A DNA stretch of 64,000 nucleotides, taken from Pseudomonas sp. ISL-84. GTDB lineage: Bacteria; Bacillota; Bacilli; Bacillales; Cytobacillaceae. Position numbers and translations under genes: made by a program. The stretch covers positions 1 to 64,000 of the forward strand of contig JAGGRA010000009.1 in assembly GCA_018613035.1 (NCBI GenBank). The letters are read 5' to 3'. Shown one piece after another: positions 55,469 to 64,000 of this stretch (position 1 is its first letter; the number at the start of each line of letters is the position of its first letter). The notes under the pieces are model-generated. The model searched no databases. It worked only from the letters and a program-made list of their open reading frames with translations, and was not told the DNA's origin.

Positions 55469-55951
55469 ATGAAACAAGGAACTACACTCTTTTTAAAGAT
55501 AGCTGTTATTCTTATAGGAATTCCGATTCTTGCTTTGTGTATATTTTTGGTGCCTGAGATAGGGGATGTTGCAGCACAGTTGCTTCCGGGTTTTGCTTTT
55601 ATAGGATATCTCGCTTCCATCATTTTTTATGCGTCGGCGATCCCTTTTTACTTTGCTTTGTATCAGGCTTTTAAACTTTTACGCTATATTGACAAAAACA
55701 AAGCTTTCTCCGAATTATCTGTAAAGTCTTTAAAGAAGATCAAATACTGTGCAATTACAATAAGCAGTTTGCATGTGCTAGTCCTGCCGCTCTTCTATCT
55801 CTTTGCGGAGAAAGACGATGCCCCAGGTGTCATCTTTGTCGGATTGGTTGTTCCTTTTGCTTCGATGGTTATCGCAGTCTTTGCTGCTGTTCTTCAAAAA
55901 CTGTTAAAAGAAGCGATTGATATAAAATCAGAAAATGACTTAACGGTTTGA
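55469..55951 (+). CDS. DUF2975 membrane protein
   Basis: A 160-residue DUF2975 protein with four helices and the family segment FYFALYQAFKLLRYIDKNKAFSELSVKSLKKIKYCA. Ribosome site GGTGAGGTG before the ATG at 55469. It is the first gene of a tight pair with a Cro/C1-type regulator whose ribosome site overlaps its stop codon. DUF2975-HTH pairs recur in bacilli; function unknown. Confidence 0.87.
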   Translation: MKQGTTLFLKIAVILIGIPILALCIFLVPEIGDVAAQLLPGFAFIGYLASIIFYASAIPFYFALYQAFKLLRYIDKNKAFSELSVKSLKKIKYCAITISSLHVLVLPLFYLFAEKDDAPGVIFVGLVVPFASMVIAVFAAVLQKLLKEAIDIKSENDLTV

Positions 55952-55961
55952 GGTGAAAACA

Positions 55962-56177
55962 ATGGCAATTATTATCAATATTGATGTGATGCTGGCTAAG
56001 AGGAAAATGAGCGTAACAGAACTTTCGGAGAGGGTTGGAATCACAATGGCTAACCTCTCTATATTGAAAAATGGAAAGGCAAAAGCCATTAGGTTTTCAA
56101 CTTTAGAGGGGATTTGCAAAGCATTAGAATGTCAGCCGGGAGATATTTTAGAATACCGAAGTGATGAAGACACCTAA
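55962..56177 (+). CDS. Small Cro/C1-type HTH regulator (YozG-like)
   Basis: A 71-residue single-domain XRE regulator: VMLAKRKMSVTELSERVGITMANLSILKNGKAKAIRFSTLEGICKALECQPGDILEY spans a complete helix-turn-helix. The ATG at 55962 follows GAGGTG, which overlaps the end of the DUF2975 gene, so translation is coupled. It probably controls its own operon. Confidence 0.88.
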   Translation: MAIIINIDVMLAKRKMSVTELSERVGITMANLSILKNGKAKAIRFSTLEGICKALECQPGDILEYRSDEDT

Positions 56178-56375
56178 GATGAGTAAAGCAGTTTAAGGGG
56201 AAAAACCACCAGGGGAGATGCCAGCCAATTTTTATCACTGACAGGAACCCTCTTTTAAAAAGTCGGATCCTTAGCATAATTCTACTTGCTGAAGTTCACC
56301 TATTGTAAGAGAAGGATTAAGAGTAATATGATAAGCTTATACAATTTCATTAACTTACAGTAAAAGGGTGGTTTA

Positions 56376-56840
56376 TTGAAGAAATTCTCTATATTTTGGG
56401 TCATGAGTTTTCTATTTTCATTTCTTGGTTTTTATCTCATAGAACATCTGTTTACGATTAAACCTGATGTCATTTCAGGTAATGGAAATCTGGGTATTTT
56501 GATTATCATGTTGTTCTCACCTATCTTTATCGCGAGTTATTTCTTGACTTATAAACTGGCAAAAGAACAATCTTACAACACTAGGAATAGGAAAGTAACA
56601 GCGGTTATATTATCAGTGTCACTCTTATGCTGTGCATTATTGGTGTTCCCAATCGTAAATTATACAAATGAACTCATATTTGCTTTGGGTGGACCCCCCG
56701 CTGAACCGGACTCTAGAATTTATCGCTTTGGCTGGTTTAATCAGTATACCAATAGTCTATTTTTTAATGTTTATACTTTTTTCCTGACTCATATTTTAGC
56801 TGTGATCTTGGGTATCCTAACCTCGTTAAGAAATAAGTAA
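56376..56840 (+). CDS. Four-helix membrane protein, unknown
   Basis: A 154-residue protein with four predicted membrane helices (about 5-24, 38-60, 73-93, 127-150). No family recognised. TTG start; the preceding AAAGGGTGG gives reasonable spacing. It lies downstream of the DUF2975-HTH pair with a 198-bp gap. A terminator-like stem follows at 56921. Confidence 0.6.
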   Translation: MKKFSIFWVMSFLFSFLGFYLIEHLFTIKPDVISGNGNLGILIIMLFSPIFIASYFLTYKLAKEQSYNTRNRKVTAVILSVSLLCCALLVFPIVNYTNELIFALGGPPAEPDSRIYRFGWFNQYTNSLFFNVYTFFLTHILAVILGILTSLRNK

Positions 56841-56920
56841 TACGGGTGTAAGAGCTGCAGAGAAAGCTGCCAAAAAGGGGAGATGTATATGGCATTAAAA
56901 GCAGGAGATATAGCAAAGAA

Positions 56921-56951
56921 AAATGCTTGGAGCATACGTTTCCAAGCATTT
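56921..56951. terminator. Terminator hairpin
   Basis: AAATGCTTGGA pairs with TCCAAGCATTT between convergent genes. Confidence 0.75.
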
Positions 56952-56999
56952 GTTATACCAATCTTTAGAAGATAAGCCTCTATAGCTTAACAACAAACT

Positions 57000-57587
57000 C
57001 TACTGTTTTTTCTTCCACTCTGACTTACTCAATATATAGTGATTATAACGTTCATTTTCTATAGTCTGTTCACCTCGATAGGTAAATTCACATTTTTTAA
57101 TCACTTTATTTGATGAGACGTTGTTAGTTAAAGCTACTGCGTTAAGGATTTCTACATTTGTATTTGTAAACAAATAGTCAATCAAACCCATAGATGCTTT
57201 AGTTGCGTAACCCTTCAATTGATATTCATTTGAAATGGCATACATAATTTCTCTATTCGGTGCAGGAAGCTCTTCTTTAATACCCGTACAGCACCAGCCA
57301 ATGAATTCATTCGTTTCCTTAATAAATACTCCTAGTTTTAAAATATGATCTTCTATGTTGGCTGTTTTTGCAGCTGCATCAAGAAATGCTTTATTTTCAG
57401 GTATTTCGTAATTGGTGACCCAATCTATCCTTTGTTCTTTGGTTGATTTCCAGTCAGGCAAAAAATTAAATGTTTCTGGTTGGTTTGATATTCTGTATAT
57501 ATTAATGGCATCTTCAATTGAAAACTCTTGAAGATAAATATCATCGCAATCAATTCTAAATAATCCTTCTGATGTCTTATGTTTCAT
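57000..57587 (-). CDS. GNAT N-acetyltransferase
   Basis: A 195-residue acetyltransferase of the RimJ/RimL-like group: YRISNQPETFNFLPDW near the start, IMYAISNEYQLKGYATKASMGLIDYLF as the acetyl-CoA site and NAVALTNNVSSNKVIKKCEFTYRG at the end. The ATG at 57587 follows AAGGGGAAAAG; the frame stays open another 114 bases upstream without a ribosome site. Substrate unknown. Confidence 0.82.
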   Translation of the reverse strand: MKHKTSEGLFRIDCDDIYLQEFSIEDAINIYRISNQPETFNFLPDWKSTKEQRIDWVTNYEIPENKAFLDAAAKTANIEDHILKLGVFIKETNEFIGWCCTGIKEELPAPNREIMYAISNEYQLKGYATKASMGLIDYLFTNTNVEILNAVALTNNVSSNKVIKKCEFTYRGEQTIENERYNHYILSKSEWKKKQ

Positions 57588-57831
57588 AACTTTTCCCCTT
57601 GTAAGTCCTATTTTTATAACATCCTCTATAAGGCAGCCTAATTCTATTAACCTGCTCAATAGTTGAATAAGTTCTCCCTTGATTTTAACATAAATACCCA
57701 ATAACCCTTTTTATGTATTTCATCACATCAAAACTGGATATACATTTGCACGATGATTAAAACTTCTGTCAGCCTGTCAAAATGGCTGCGAATTCACCTT
57801 AATTTTTATTTAACCCCTTCTCTTTCAACAA

Positions 57832-57870
57832 AAATTAGCAGTCCAATTTAGTTAATTGGACTGCTAATTT
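57832..57870 (-). terminator. Terminator of the LysE-type gene
   Basis: A perfect 17-bp stem (57832-57848 with 57854-57870) around TAGTT; leftwards it is followed by a T run. Confidence 0.85.
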
Positions 57871-57925
57871 CGTTTTTGTACCCGGAAACCGAACACGTCA
57901 GGTTACAATTCCAATACTTTTTTTC

Positions 57926-58549
57926 TTAATGCTGTTTATCTAAGGCCAATTTTAATCCAAATCCGATTAAGACAAGACCTGTTGCTTTATCCATGACAGT
58001 CTGGACCTTGGGAGACATGAGCCATTCACGCAAATAGTTAATGAAAAAGACGTAAAGAAAAAACCAGGTGATGGATAATAGCGTATAAATTACACCCATC
58101 ATAATAAGCTGCCCAGTTGTGTCCGCTCCTGTTTTCACAAATTGGGGCAAAAAGGTTAAGAAGAATATGGCAACCTTGGGATTCAGCACATTGGAGAAAA
58201 GGCCTTGCTTAAAGGCTGACTTTTTCATTTCAGAATGTTCATTATTATCAACGTTGGCCGCTTTCTTCTTTTTCCTTGTAATGAATGAAGATACTCCGAG
58301 GTAGATCAAATAAATGGCACCAGCATATTTAACGATTTTAAAAGCAGCAGCAGACTGCATTAAAATAGCTGAAAGACCAAACGCAGCTGCAAATGTATGC
58401 ACCAATGAACCAGTTGTAATCCCAAAAGCCATTTTATAGCCATCGATTCTTCCATCTGAAATCGTCCTTTTGGTGATAAGGGCAGTATCGATTCCTGGGC
58501 TCATGACAACAAATAATGAAATGATTAAAAATGTAAAGAAATCATTCAT
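57926..58549 (-). CDS. LysE family amino-acid exporter
   Basis: A 207-residue LysE/RhtB family translocator with six helices. Hallmarks are FLIISLFVVMSPGIDTALITKRTISDGRIDGYKMAFGITTGSLVH and the FSNVLNPKVAIFFLTFLPQFV segment. It exports amino acids or related metabolites. The ATG at 58549 follows GGAGTG. It is divergent from an XRE-cupin regulator 148 bp away, a frequent pairing that suggests control by that protein. Confidence 0.9.
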   Translation of the reverse strand: MNDFFTFLIISLFVVMSPGIDTALITKRTISDGRIDGYKMAFGITTGSLVHTFAAAFGLSAILMQSAAAFKIVKYAGAIYLIYLGVSSFITRKKKKAANVDNNEHSEMKKSAFKQGLFSNVLNPKVAIFFLTFLPQFVKTGADTTGQLIMMGVIYTLLSITWFFLYVFFINYLREWLMSPKVQTVMDKATGLVLIGFGLKLALDKQH

Positions 58550-58697
58550 TTTTTCTTCACTCCTGTCTGACTTGTAAAAGGTCATCTGATAAAATATAAT
58601 TTACTAAATATTAAATATAGTTTAACATAAGTGTATGATAAATTGTTTAATTAAATTTAATTATATTAAGTTATTTTTAATTTTAAGGAGTGGGGTA

Positions 58698-59243
58698 ATG
58701 GAAAATATAGATATTGGTAAAAAAGTGGAGAGGTTCAGAAAAGCAAAAGGTTTAAGCAGCAGAGAACTAGCGAAAATCGCTGAAATCACCCCTTCCATGT
58801 TAAGCCAAATTGAACGGGGGCTGGCAAACCCTTCAATTCAGACGCTAAAGGTTTTAGCAAAAGCCCTGGATGTTCCCACTTTTAGCTTTTTGCTTGAAGA
58901 AACCAAGACCGAAGACTTGGTTGTCAGGTCCAATGAACGAAAGAAAATGGTGGTTGACAACCTGTCGTATGAGTTATTGTCACCTGATTTTGCAGGAACA
59001 ATGGCGACTGCCATTATGAATGTTCCTCCTCAAGCATCTTCATCGGATAAACTTTTGGAACACAAAGGAGAGGAAGTTGCTTTTGTATTGGAGGGGAAAA
59101 TTAAGGTGTATTTAGAGGATGAAGAATACATTTTAGAAACTGGTGACAGTGTCAAAATACCAGCTTATATGAAGCATAGATGGGAAAATAAATTTAATGA
59201 AAAGGCTGCCATCCTTTTTTCGGTGACTCCACCGGCGTTTTAA
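58698..59243 (+). CDS. XRE-cupin transcriptional regulator
   Basis: A 181-residue two-domain regulator: helix-turn-helix (VERFRKAKGLSSRELAKIAEITPSMLSQIERGLANPS, about residues 8-45) and a C-terminal cupin (KGEEVAFVLEGKIKVYLEDEEYILETGDSVKIPAYMKHRW). Cupin-type regulators of this family respond to small metabolites. ATG at 58698 after AAGGAGTGGGG; the frame is open upstream without a ribosome site. Divergent LysE exporter is the likely target. Confidence 0.9.
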   Translation: MENIDIGKKVERFRKAKGLSSRELAKIAEITPSMLSQIERGLANPSIQTLKVLAKALDVPTFSFLLEETKTEDLVVRSNERKKMVVDNLSYELLSPDFAGTMATAIMNVPPQASSSDKLLEHKGEEVAFVLEGKIKVYLEDEEYILETGDSVKIPAYMKHRWENKFNEKAAILFSVTPPAF

Positions 59244-59407
59244 AGCCGCAGTGGACTCACCTTTTTAATGGAGTAACTGACAATGACTGTTGAAGCTCCT
59301 TCAGGATTTATTGTTGCCTGATAATCAGTTAAGCCCCATTCAAGGGATGGTAACCCGCCTCTTTAAAAAGGCATACATTGGTATATATAAAGAGGAGGTT
59401 TGTTATC
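59244..59407. other. Intergenic region with a leftward C-terminal remnant
   Basis: Leftward, a frame with residues EWGLTDYQATINPEGAS ends at a TAA next to 59243; it has no start and looks like the 3' end of a lost gene. The ribosome site AGAGGAGG of the next gene is at the right end. Confidence 0.4.
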
Positions 59408-59953
59408 ATGTACCGAAACGTTTATCATCCCTGGCTTCCAAATTCAACTATTAGTAACCCCCAATTCTACACTCCAGCTTCTCTGTCTAACGGACATCGG
59501 AACACTCGGCAGCTTTCGGTGTTTCGGGCGGTGAACACCAGCGCTCAACCCTTGTCATTGGCGATTGCCAGAGTTGAATATCCAGAAGAAAAAATCGATT
59601 TAAATAATGAATATAATCAAAATACCTCAACCTATACCCCCGCTTCCAATGGTGTGTATTCTTTGCATGCGAGTATTTACTTTTCTCCTAATACACCTGC
59701 TGCTGGTCAGCAATATTTTCTAGTCTTGTTTTTACGAATAAATGGGACCGTGGTAGCCACAGAAACGGAATGGATTCCTGGGGGAGACGGTGTCATAACG
59801 GTGTCTGCTATACAACGGCTGCAAGCTGGAGATACGGTTGAGGTGCTTGCCAGAAGCGGCAGAGACGGTAAGATTAATGGTTTGGCACCCCTTAGTTCTA
59901 TTCCGGGGGGCGGTCCTGACAAAACGCGTTTTGAAGGAGCAAGGGTAGCTTAA
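59408..59953 (+). CDS. C1q/TNF-like jelly-roll protein (possible spore surface protein)
   Basis: A 181-residue protein whose last 140 residues resemble the C1q/TNF-type jelly roll found in exosporium proteins such as BclA C-terminus and BxpB/ExsF: SVFRAVNTSAQPLSL, YTPASNGVYSLHASIYFSPN, INGTVVATETEWIPGGDG and LQAGDTVEVLARS. There is no collagen repeat and no signal peptide, as for mother-cell proteins assembled on the spore. A trimer on the spore surface is the favoured guess. ATG at 59408 follows AGAGGAGG. Confidence 0.7.
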   Translation: MYRNVYHPWLPNSTISNPQFYTPASLSNGHRNTRQLSVFRAVNTSAQPLSLAIARVEYPEEKIDLNNEYNQNTSTYTPASNGVYSLHASIYFSPNTPAAGQQYFLVLFLRINGTVVATETEWIPGGDGVITVSAIQRLQAGDTVEVLARSGRDGKINGLAPLSSIPGGGPDKTRFEGARVA

Positions 59954-60052
59954 GTGAAAGAATGAATAGATCGGTGTGAGCATCAATCGCCATCAGCCGT
60001 ATTTACCTTATTAAAAGGTGCTTAAAGAAGGATTCGGACTACTATTACAAAC

Positions 60053-60077
60053 AAAACTCGCACATTGGCGAGTTTTT
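60053..60077 (+). terminator. Terminator of the C1q-like gene
   Basis: AAAACTCGC pairs with GCGAGTTTT, then T-rich sequence. Confidence 0.8.
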
Positions 60078-60147
60078 GCTTTTTTAACTACCAATAGCTC
60101 TAATATCAATGTGAAAATTCCCCATTAAGTTTCCGGTAGCTTTTAAA

Positions 60148-60396
60148 TTAGGAAATAATGAACCCGGCTGCAATAAATAAGGCAGCCGCTAACACAGCCC
60201 CAATAGCCGATACCCTTAATTCATACCGTTCATAGTCAACAAGATCCATATCAAGAATAGAAGCAGTCGTAATGGTGGTTTCACCAAGCAGGGAGGTTAA
60301 TGCGCCAAAGGCTCCGCTTGCAAAAACAGCTCCAGCTGTTAAGGGAATAGAGGCTCCAGTTGAGACTGCCCGTGTGCTCCCCAGCGGTCTTTTTCT
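60148..60396 (-). pseudogene. C-terminal fragment of an NhaC antiporter
   Basis: About 80 codons nearly identical in meaning to the end of the antiporter at 62639: GASIPLTAGAVFASGAFGAL, TTITTASILDMDLVDYERY and the terminal AAGFIIS. The rest of the gene is missing. It is a diverged partial duplicate or the relic of a second antiporter. Confidence 0.82.
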
Positions 60397-60488
60397 TTTA
60401 GTATTAAACTAGCTGTTTTGTTGAAGCAGGAATCATTTAATTTCTAATGAATAATGAATATAGAAGTAGGAGCGAAGGAGATAGAAGA

Positions 60489-60593
60489 ATGGATGAAGAT
60501 AAAAAGAGTTCTATTTTAGGAACAGTTCAGGCGGTTTGTTTAAGTAATAAGCATTCATTTAGTAAAGGAAATCAAGAATATATAACGCTGTAG
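60489..60593 (+). pseudogene. N-terminal fragment of a MOSC domain protein
   Basis: A GCGAAGGAG ribosome site and ATG are followed by GTVQAVCLSNKHSFSKGN, the typical start of a MOSC (molybdenum cofactor sulfurase C-terminal) protein, but the frame stops after 34 codons and the rest is absent. Confidence 0.65.
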
Positions 60594-60634
60594 TATGGAT
60601 TAATGGTAACAGAATTCGAAAGAGTGATAAATAG

Positions 60635-62158
60635 ATGCTAAACTTTAACCGATTAAAAAGTATAACCAACTTGGAAGATTGGAAAAGAGTATATAATGAA
60701 GAGATTCAGAAGCTCGACAACCTATATCAAGAGGAAGAGCGTTTATATTATAGAATGTATACTCATGGGAATGAGAGTGAAAGAATCAATGAAATTCAAA
60801 GAATAAAGCATGAGTTGATGACTGATCAGCAATTAATAAAGACGTTGTCATCATGGAAAGATTCGTTAATAGATGATCCCATTTGGCACAGAAGACTAGA
60901 TGTTTTCTTATCGAGGATGAGTCAAGAAGCACTTGATAGCCACCCGGAACTTGCAAAAATCCACCAAAGATTGCAAACAAACCTTATGAATACCACTTTT
61001 ATGGTAGATGGAAAAGAATATAACTTGGGTGCAGTTCATTCCAATATACTAGAAAATCCTGACCGTGAGCTTCGCAAGCAACTTTTTCTTGGGGCTCAAA
61101 AGATTGGTGAAGTGAATGAGGATTTATTTAGATCATTAGTCAAAAAACGGAACGAGCTTGCTAGAAATCAAGGTTATACCAATTATTATTACTTTCGATG
61201 CTTCTTAAAAGAAATTGATATGGATTCTTATATTGGTGAAATGAATACTTTACTAAAGAGAATAGCAAACTTATCCAGCTATTGGGAAAATAGGATAAAA
61301 GAAAAATTCGGATGGGAAACCCTCCATTATTATGACCAATATTTTTCAATGTTTAATTTCCATCAGCTGGAAAATAACTCCTTTCATTCTAATCGTATGA
61401 AAGAGGTTTTAACAGATGCTGTAAGCAGTCTAGGAAAATCGATAGATGAAATCCCTCTTTCAATCGAGAGCCTTGAAATTCCTTATGGCGGATTTTGTAT
61501 TAACATAAATCCAAACGAAATTAAACTTGTTGTTAGTAAACGTGACTCCTATTCTGTGTTTCTATCAGGAATCCATGAGATGGGACATGCCATCGACGGA
61601 CATTTTGGCTCCTATCAATATCCAGAACTATATCGATTTTATTCCAGTATTGCAGCCGAAGGAATAGCAGAATTTTTTCAAACAATAATCACTGATAAAA
61701 CGTTCTTAATAAAGAATTTTGATCTTCAGGATGATGAGTATGTACAAATCGAAGAAATCAATCAAATTATGGATTTGAAAATGGTGAAAATAAATCATTA
61801 TTTTAGTTTGGTAGAATATGAAATATATAAAAATCCTGAACGTAATTTCCAAGAAATAGCGAATGAATTATATAAGTTTGTATTTGGTTATGAGGGTGAA
61901 ACGGCCCATCCGGCAAATATGATGTTTTATGTTGAAAATCCTGCTTTTTTCCAAGATTATAACTTTGCGTTAGCCATAAGAGAAATGATTCGCAATAAGT
62001 TCAAGGTTACGAGTCCTTACGGGAATTCTGAAGTTTTTCATAAGCTTCTTGAGAAATTTATCAAGCCAAACCAGCTTTATTCTTGGAAACATCGCATAGA
62101 AGAGCTTTGTGGTGAACCTCATACCTTTACTTACTTAGCAAAAAGAATATCGAACTAA
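60635..62158 (+). CDS. M3 family metallopeptidase (oligopeptidase F-like)
   Basis: A 507-residue zinc oligopeptidase of the M3 family. The zinc-binding HEMGHAIDGH (H314, E315, H318) and the downstream AAEGIAEFFQ helix with the third ligand are present. Length is somewhat short of classical PepF (about 600), and the N-terminal helical region is compact. It should cleave short peptides in the cytoplasm. The ribosome site before the ATG is weak (GAAAGAG). It ends with a strong terminator at 62360. Confidence 0.88.
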   Translation: MLNFNRLKSITNLEDWKRVYNEEIQKLDNLYQEEERLYYRMYTHGNESERINEIQRIKHELMTDQQLIKTLSSWKDSLIDDPIWHRRLDVFLSRMSQEALDSHPELAKIHQRLQTNLMNTTFMVDGKEYNLGAVHSNILENPDRELRKQLFLGAQKIGEVNEDLFRSLVKKRNELARNQGYTNYYYFRCFLKEIDMDSYIGEMNTLLKRIANLSSYWENRIKEKFGWETLHYYDQYFSMFNFHQLENNSFHSNRMKEVLTDAVSSLGKSIDEIPLSIESLEIPYGGFCININPNEIKLVVSKRDSYSVFLSGIHEMGHAIDGHFGSYQYPELYRFYSSIAAEGIAEFFQTIITDKTFLIKNFDLQDDEYVQIEEINQIMDLKMVKINHYFSLVEYEIYKNPERNFQEIANELYKFVFGYEGETAHPANMMFYVENPAFFQDYNFALAIREMIRNKFKVTSPYGNSEVFHKLLEKFIKPNQLYSWKHRIEELCGEPHTFTYLAKRISN

Positions 62159-62490
62159 AAAAGCCTAAATAAAGAAACTCTATAATAGATTATTAAACCA
62201 ACCGGTGCAAGAGCTGTCATTGCTGCAGATTACCTTATTGTACTTAAGGGAAGTTTACGTAAGTCAGAAAATATAGTAAGAAAGAATAGTCGAATGTAGG
62301 ATGCACCATTAGTGGGATTCGTCGTTTTGATTGAATCAAAGCCTGCGGTTCACGACTATGAGCACAGACCAAGGTCTAGGTCTGTGCTCATTTTATGGCA
62401 ATGAATAGAGTGCTAATTACATTTCACTCAGGCCTTTACTGGATTGTTTCTATCTAGTTTTTTATGATGTTTGAAAAGGTATCTGACAAA
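62159..62490. other. Intergenic region with a terminator
   Basis: Only the terminator at 62360-62394 is supported. Confidence 0.45.
62360..62394 (+). terminator. Terminator of the M3 peptidase gene
   Basis: GAGCACAGACC pairs with GGTCTGTGCTC over an 8-nt loop, followed by ATTTTA. Confidence 0.8.
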
Positions 62491-62638
62491 TTATCGATGT
62501 AAGTCATTCACTTCGAGGGCAACACGTATTCCAGATTCGATTGCTCCTTCAATCCAGCCATGGAGCCGGGATGATGATCACCGGCAAAATGCACTCTTTC
62601 TTCTGTGAAAGTAAAAAAACTGGGATAAGGCAGTCCTC
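62491..62638 (-). pseudogene. C-terminal fragment of a flavin amine oxidase, frameshifted
   Basis: Leftward, ERVHFAGDHHPGS continues after a one-base shift as WIEGAIESGIRVALEV, the FAD-binding end of an amine oxidase like the one at 29964. It abuts the stop of the NhaC gene, and the rest of the oxidase is missing. Confidence 0.72.
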
Positions 62639-64000
62639 TTAAGAAATGATAAATCCACTTATAATAAATAAACCAGTCGCTATTACACCGCCAATGACGG
62701 AAATCTTTAACTTATAACGTGCATAATCCACAAGATCCATATCCAAAATGGAGGCAGTCGTTATGGTCGTATCGCCAAGCGGGGAGGTTAAAGCCCCAAA
62801 TGCACCGCTTGCAAATACTGCGCCAACAGTCAGCGGGATAGAGGCGCCGGTTGAGACGGCCAGAGTAATACCCAATGGCATGAACAGACCCCACGTTCCC
62901 CATGAGCTGCCAATGAAATAACCAACAACAGATCCAAGCACAAAAATCGCTGCTGGAGTCAAAAAAGCAGGCAGAAAGCTTCCAAGGGAACTGCCGATAA
63001 ATTTGGAAAAACCCAGATCTTCTGCCGCCAATGTTAATGTCCAGATCAAAATGAGGAGGCTGATGGCTTCCATCATCTGATTGCCGCCATCATAAAAATG
63101 GTAGAGAATTTCGTTCATTTTCTCTTTTCTCAAAACGTAGAAAACAAACGTTAATACCAATGTGATAAAAACGGCCAGAAGCATCACAAAGGTTGCATCG
63201 GCCATGGAGAAGGCTTCAAAGATCGTCTCCGCTCCCTGAGCCATGCCGTCTTTCCATAAAAGAAAAAGAGAAAAAGCAAGCAGCAAAAAGACAGGGACAA
63301 TCAAATGCCAGGGCTGTGCTTTTACGAGGGATAATTCTCTTTTAATCCCCATGCGATGGAATTCATGCTCTTCTTCTTCCAAGTCCTTATGTAACGGTTT
63401 GTCTTGCTGCTTTGTTCTTTTAGGAGTCCAAAGCGTCTGCACAATCCCTATGATCAGCATGATGATGGCATAGAAGTTAAACAAAATACTTAATAGAAAC
63501 ACTTCATAAGGAGACATGTCCAGGTTAAGGCCGCTGATGCCGCCTTCGACCAGAGACACCATGAACCCTACAAATGCGGTCGCAACTGGAAGGAGCACAA
63601 TAATAGACTCTGTCGAAATATCCAGCGTCATGCCGACCTTTTGCTTGGACAGGTTCATCTTTTTAATCAAGGATTTTATAATCGGGCCAATCATCATGAT
63701 CCGAAACATCGGCATCATGAAGGTAAAAGGGAGGGTAATCCAAACAAAGCCCAGCAGCCCCCGTTCCGTATGAATCCGGGTACCGGCCCATTCGGAAAAA
63801 CCCTTAATGCCGCCCGAAATATTCATCATGCCGACAAGGCCGCCAAATAAATATAAAAACCCGATGATTTTGATGTTGGTTTCATCGGACAAGGTATTGA
63901 CCATGTAAGTAACAGATTGCTCGGTTCCTGACAGTAAATCTGCCGAAACGATAATGGAGCCAACTAAAATACCAACAACAAGTCCCGGCAGGATATTTTT
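62639..64000 (-). CDS. nhaC: NhaC family Na+/H+ antiporter (5' end beyond the window)
   Basis: The frame covers at least 453 residues and is open to the right edge (the codons before the internal ATG at 63904 read KNILPGLVVGILVGS), so the start is outside. Features of the NhaC family are FVWITLPFTFMMPMFRIMMIGP, the long cytoplasmic linker rich in Glu/His, and the closing GSSWGTWGLFMPLGITLAVSTGASIPLTVGAVFASGAFGALTSPLGDTTITTASI. It should exchange Na+ for H+. A partial paralogue is at 60148. Confidence 0.88.
   Translation of the reverse strand, partial: KNILPGLVVGILVGSIIVSADLLSGTEQSVTYMVNTLSDETNIKIIGFLYLFGGLVGMMNISGGIKGFSEWAGTRIHTERGLLGFVWITLPFTFMMPMFRIMMIGPIIKSLIKKMNLSKQKVGMTLDISTESIIVLLPVATAFVGFMVSLVEGGISGLNLDMSPYEVFLLSILFNFYAIIMLIIGIVQTLWTPKRTKQQDKPLHKDLEEEEHEFHRMGIKRELSLVKAQPWHLIVPVFLLLAFSLFLLWKDGMAQGAETIFEAFSMADATFVMLLAVFITLVLTFVFYVLRKEKMNEILYHFYDGGNQMMEAISLLILIWTLTLAAEDLGFSKFIGSSLGSFLPAFLTPAAIFVLGSVVGYFIGSSWGTWGLFMPLGITLAVSTGASIPLTVGAVFASGAFGALTSPLGDTTITTASILDMDLVDYARYKLKISVIGGVIATGLFIISGFIIS

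Larger units (their letters stand above)
59954..60634. other. Gene graveyard between the C1q-like and M3 peptidase genes
   Basis: Holds a terminator (60053-60077), an NhaC fragment and a MOSC fragment, listed separately; otherwise no intact gene. Confidence 0.55.

Overview
The window looks like chromosomal DNA from an endospore-forming member of the Bacillaceae (Bacillus sensu lato). Evidence is the AT-rich composition, strong AGGAGG-type ribosome binding sites with frequent TTG/GTG starts, and sporulation or germination families: a GerABC operon, YteA, a CsgA-like protein, a Spo0E-like phosphatase, YheC/YheD, DUF3231, ComK and a PaiA orthologue. No rRNA, tRNA, CRISPR array or phage module was seen. 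Most genes are one- or two-gene units closed by clear hairpin/T-run terminators, so this is a patchwork of accessory and lifestyle genes rather than one large system.

Layout. 0-5 kb: membrane-anchored multicopper oxidase, MATE exporter, beta-propeller lipoprotein. 5-14.3 kb: small zinc-ribbon protein, VWA lipoprotein, GNAT, Bcr/CflA exporter, RpiR regulator divergent from a GH1 phospho-glycosidase, TerC protein, CysP-type permease. 14.5-19.3 kb: SRPBCC protein, PepE-like peptidase, isochorismatase-type hydrolase divergent from an Lrp regulator, DUF3231 protein. 19.5-21.4 kb: a complete group II intron. 21.5-25.4 kb: two small autoregulated-looking units (ArsR-VOC and MarR-PaiA), a DUF3888 secreted protein and a Spo0E-like gene. 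26-29.8 kb: gerA-gerB-gerC. 30-35.2 kb: amino-acid oxidase plus a stand-alone trpB, a 43-residue Cys-rich protein behind a perfect cre site, a prolyl-4-hydroxylase-type oxygenase, a YitT protein and a peroxiredoxin with an in-frame UGA at the peroxidatic position. 35.5-43 kb: pseudogenes, Mn catalase, DUF421 protein, YteA, CsgA-like protein, YqcI/YcgG protein. 43.4-48.7 kb: membrane protein, frameshifted MurF-like ligase and two ATP-grasp proteins. 49-55 kb: comK with two AT-boxes and a structured leader, two Tat phosphoesterases, a chemoreceptor. 55-64 kb: DUF2975-HTH pair, LysE exporter divergent from an XRE-cupin regulator, C1q-like protein, M3 peptidase, NhaC antiporter (running off the right edge) and several gene fragments.

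The most unusual features are (i) the peroxiredoxin UGA with a hairpin downstream that fits a bacterial SECIS, (ii) five intergenic arrays with strict 20/21-nt or 52-nt periods and related cores, (iii) three copies of a Bacillaceae MITE-like repeat, two carrying the same 61-bp insertion, and (iv) the ComK-box promoter plus long hairpin-rich leader of comK.

All calls come from reading the sequence and recalling protein families; no searches were run. Starts were chosen by ribosome binding site and family length and often differ from the longest open frame.
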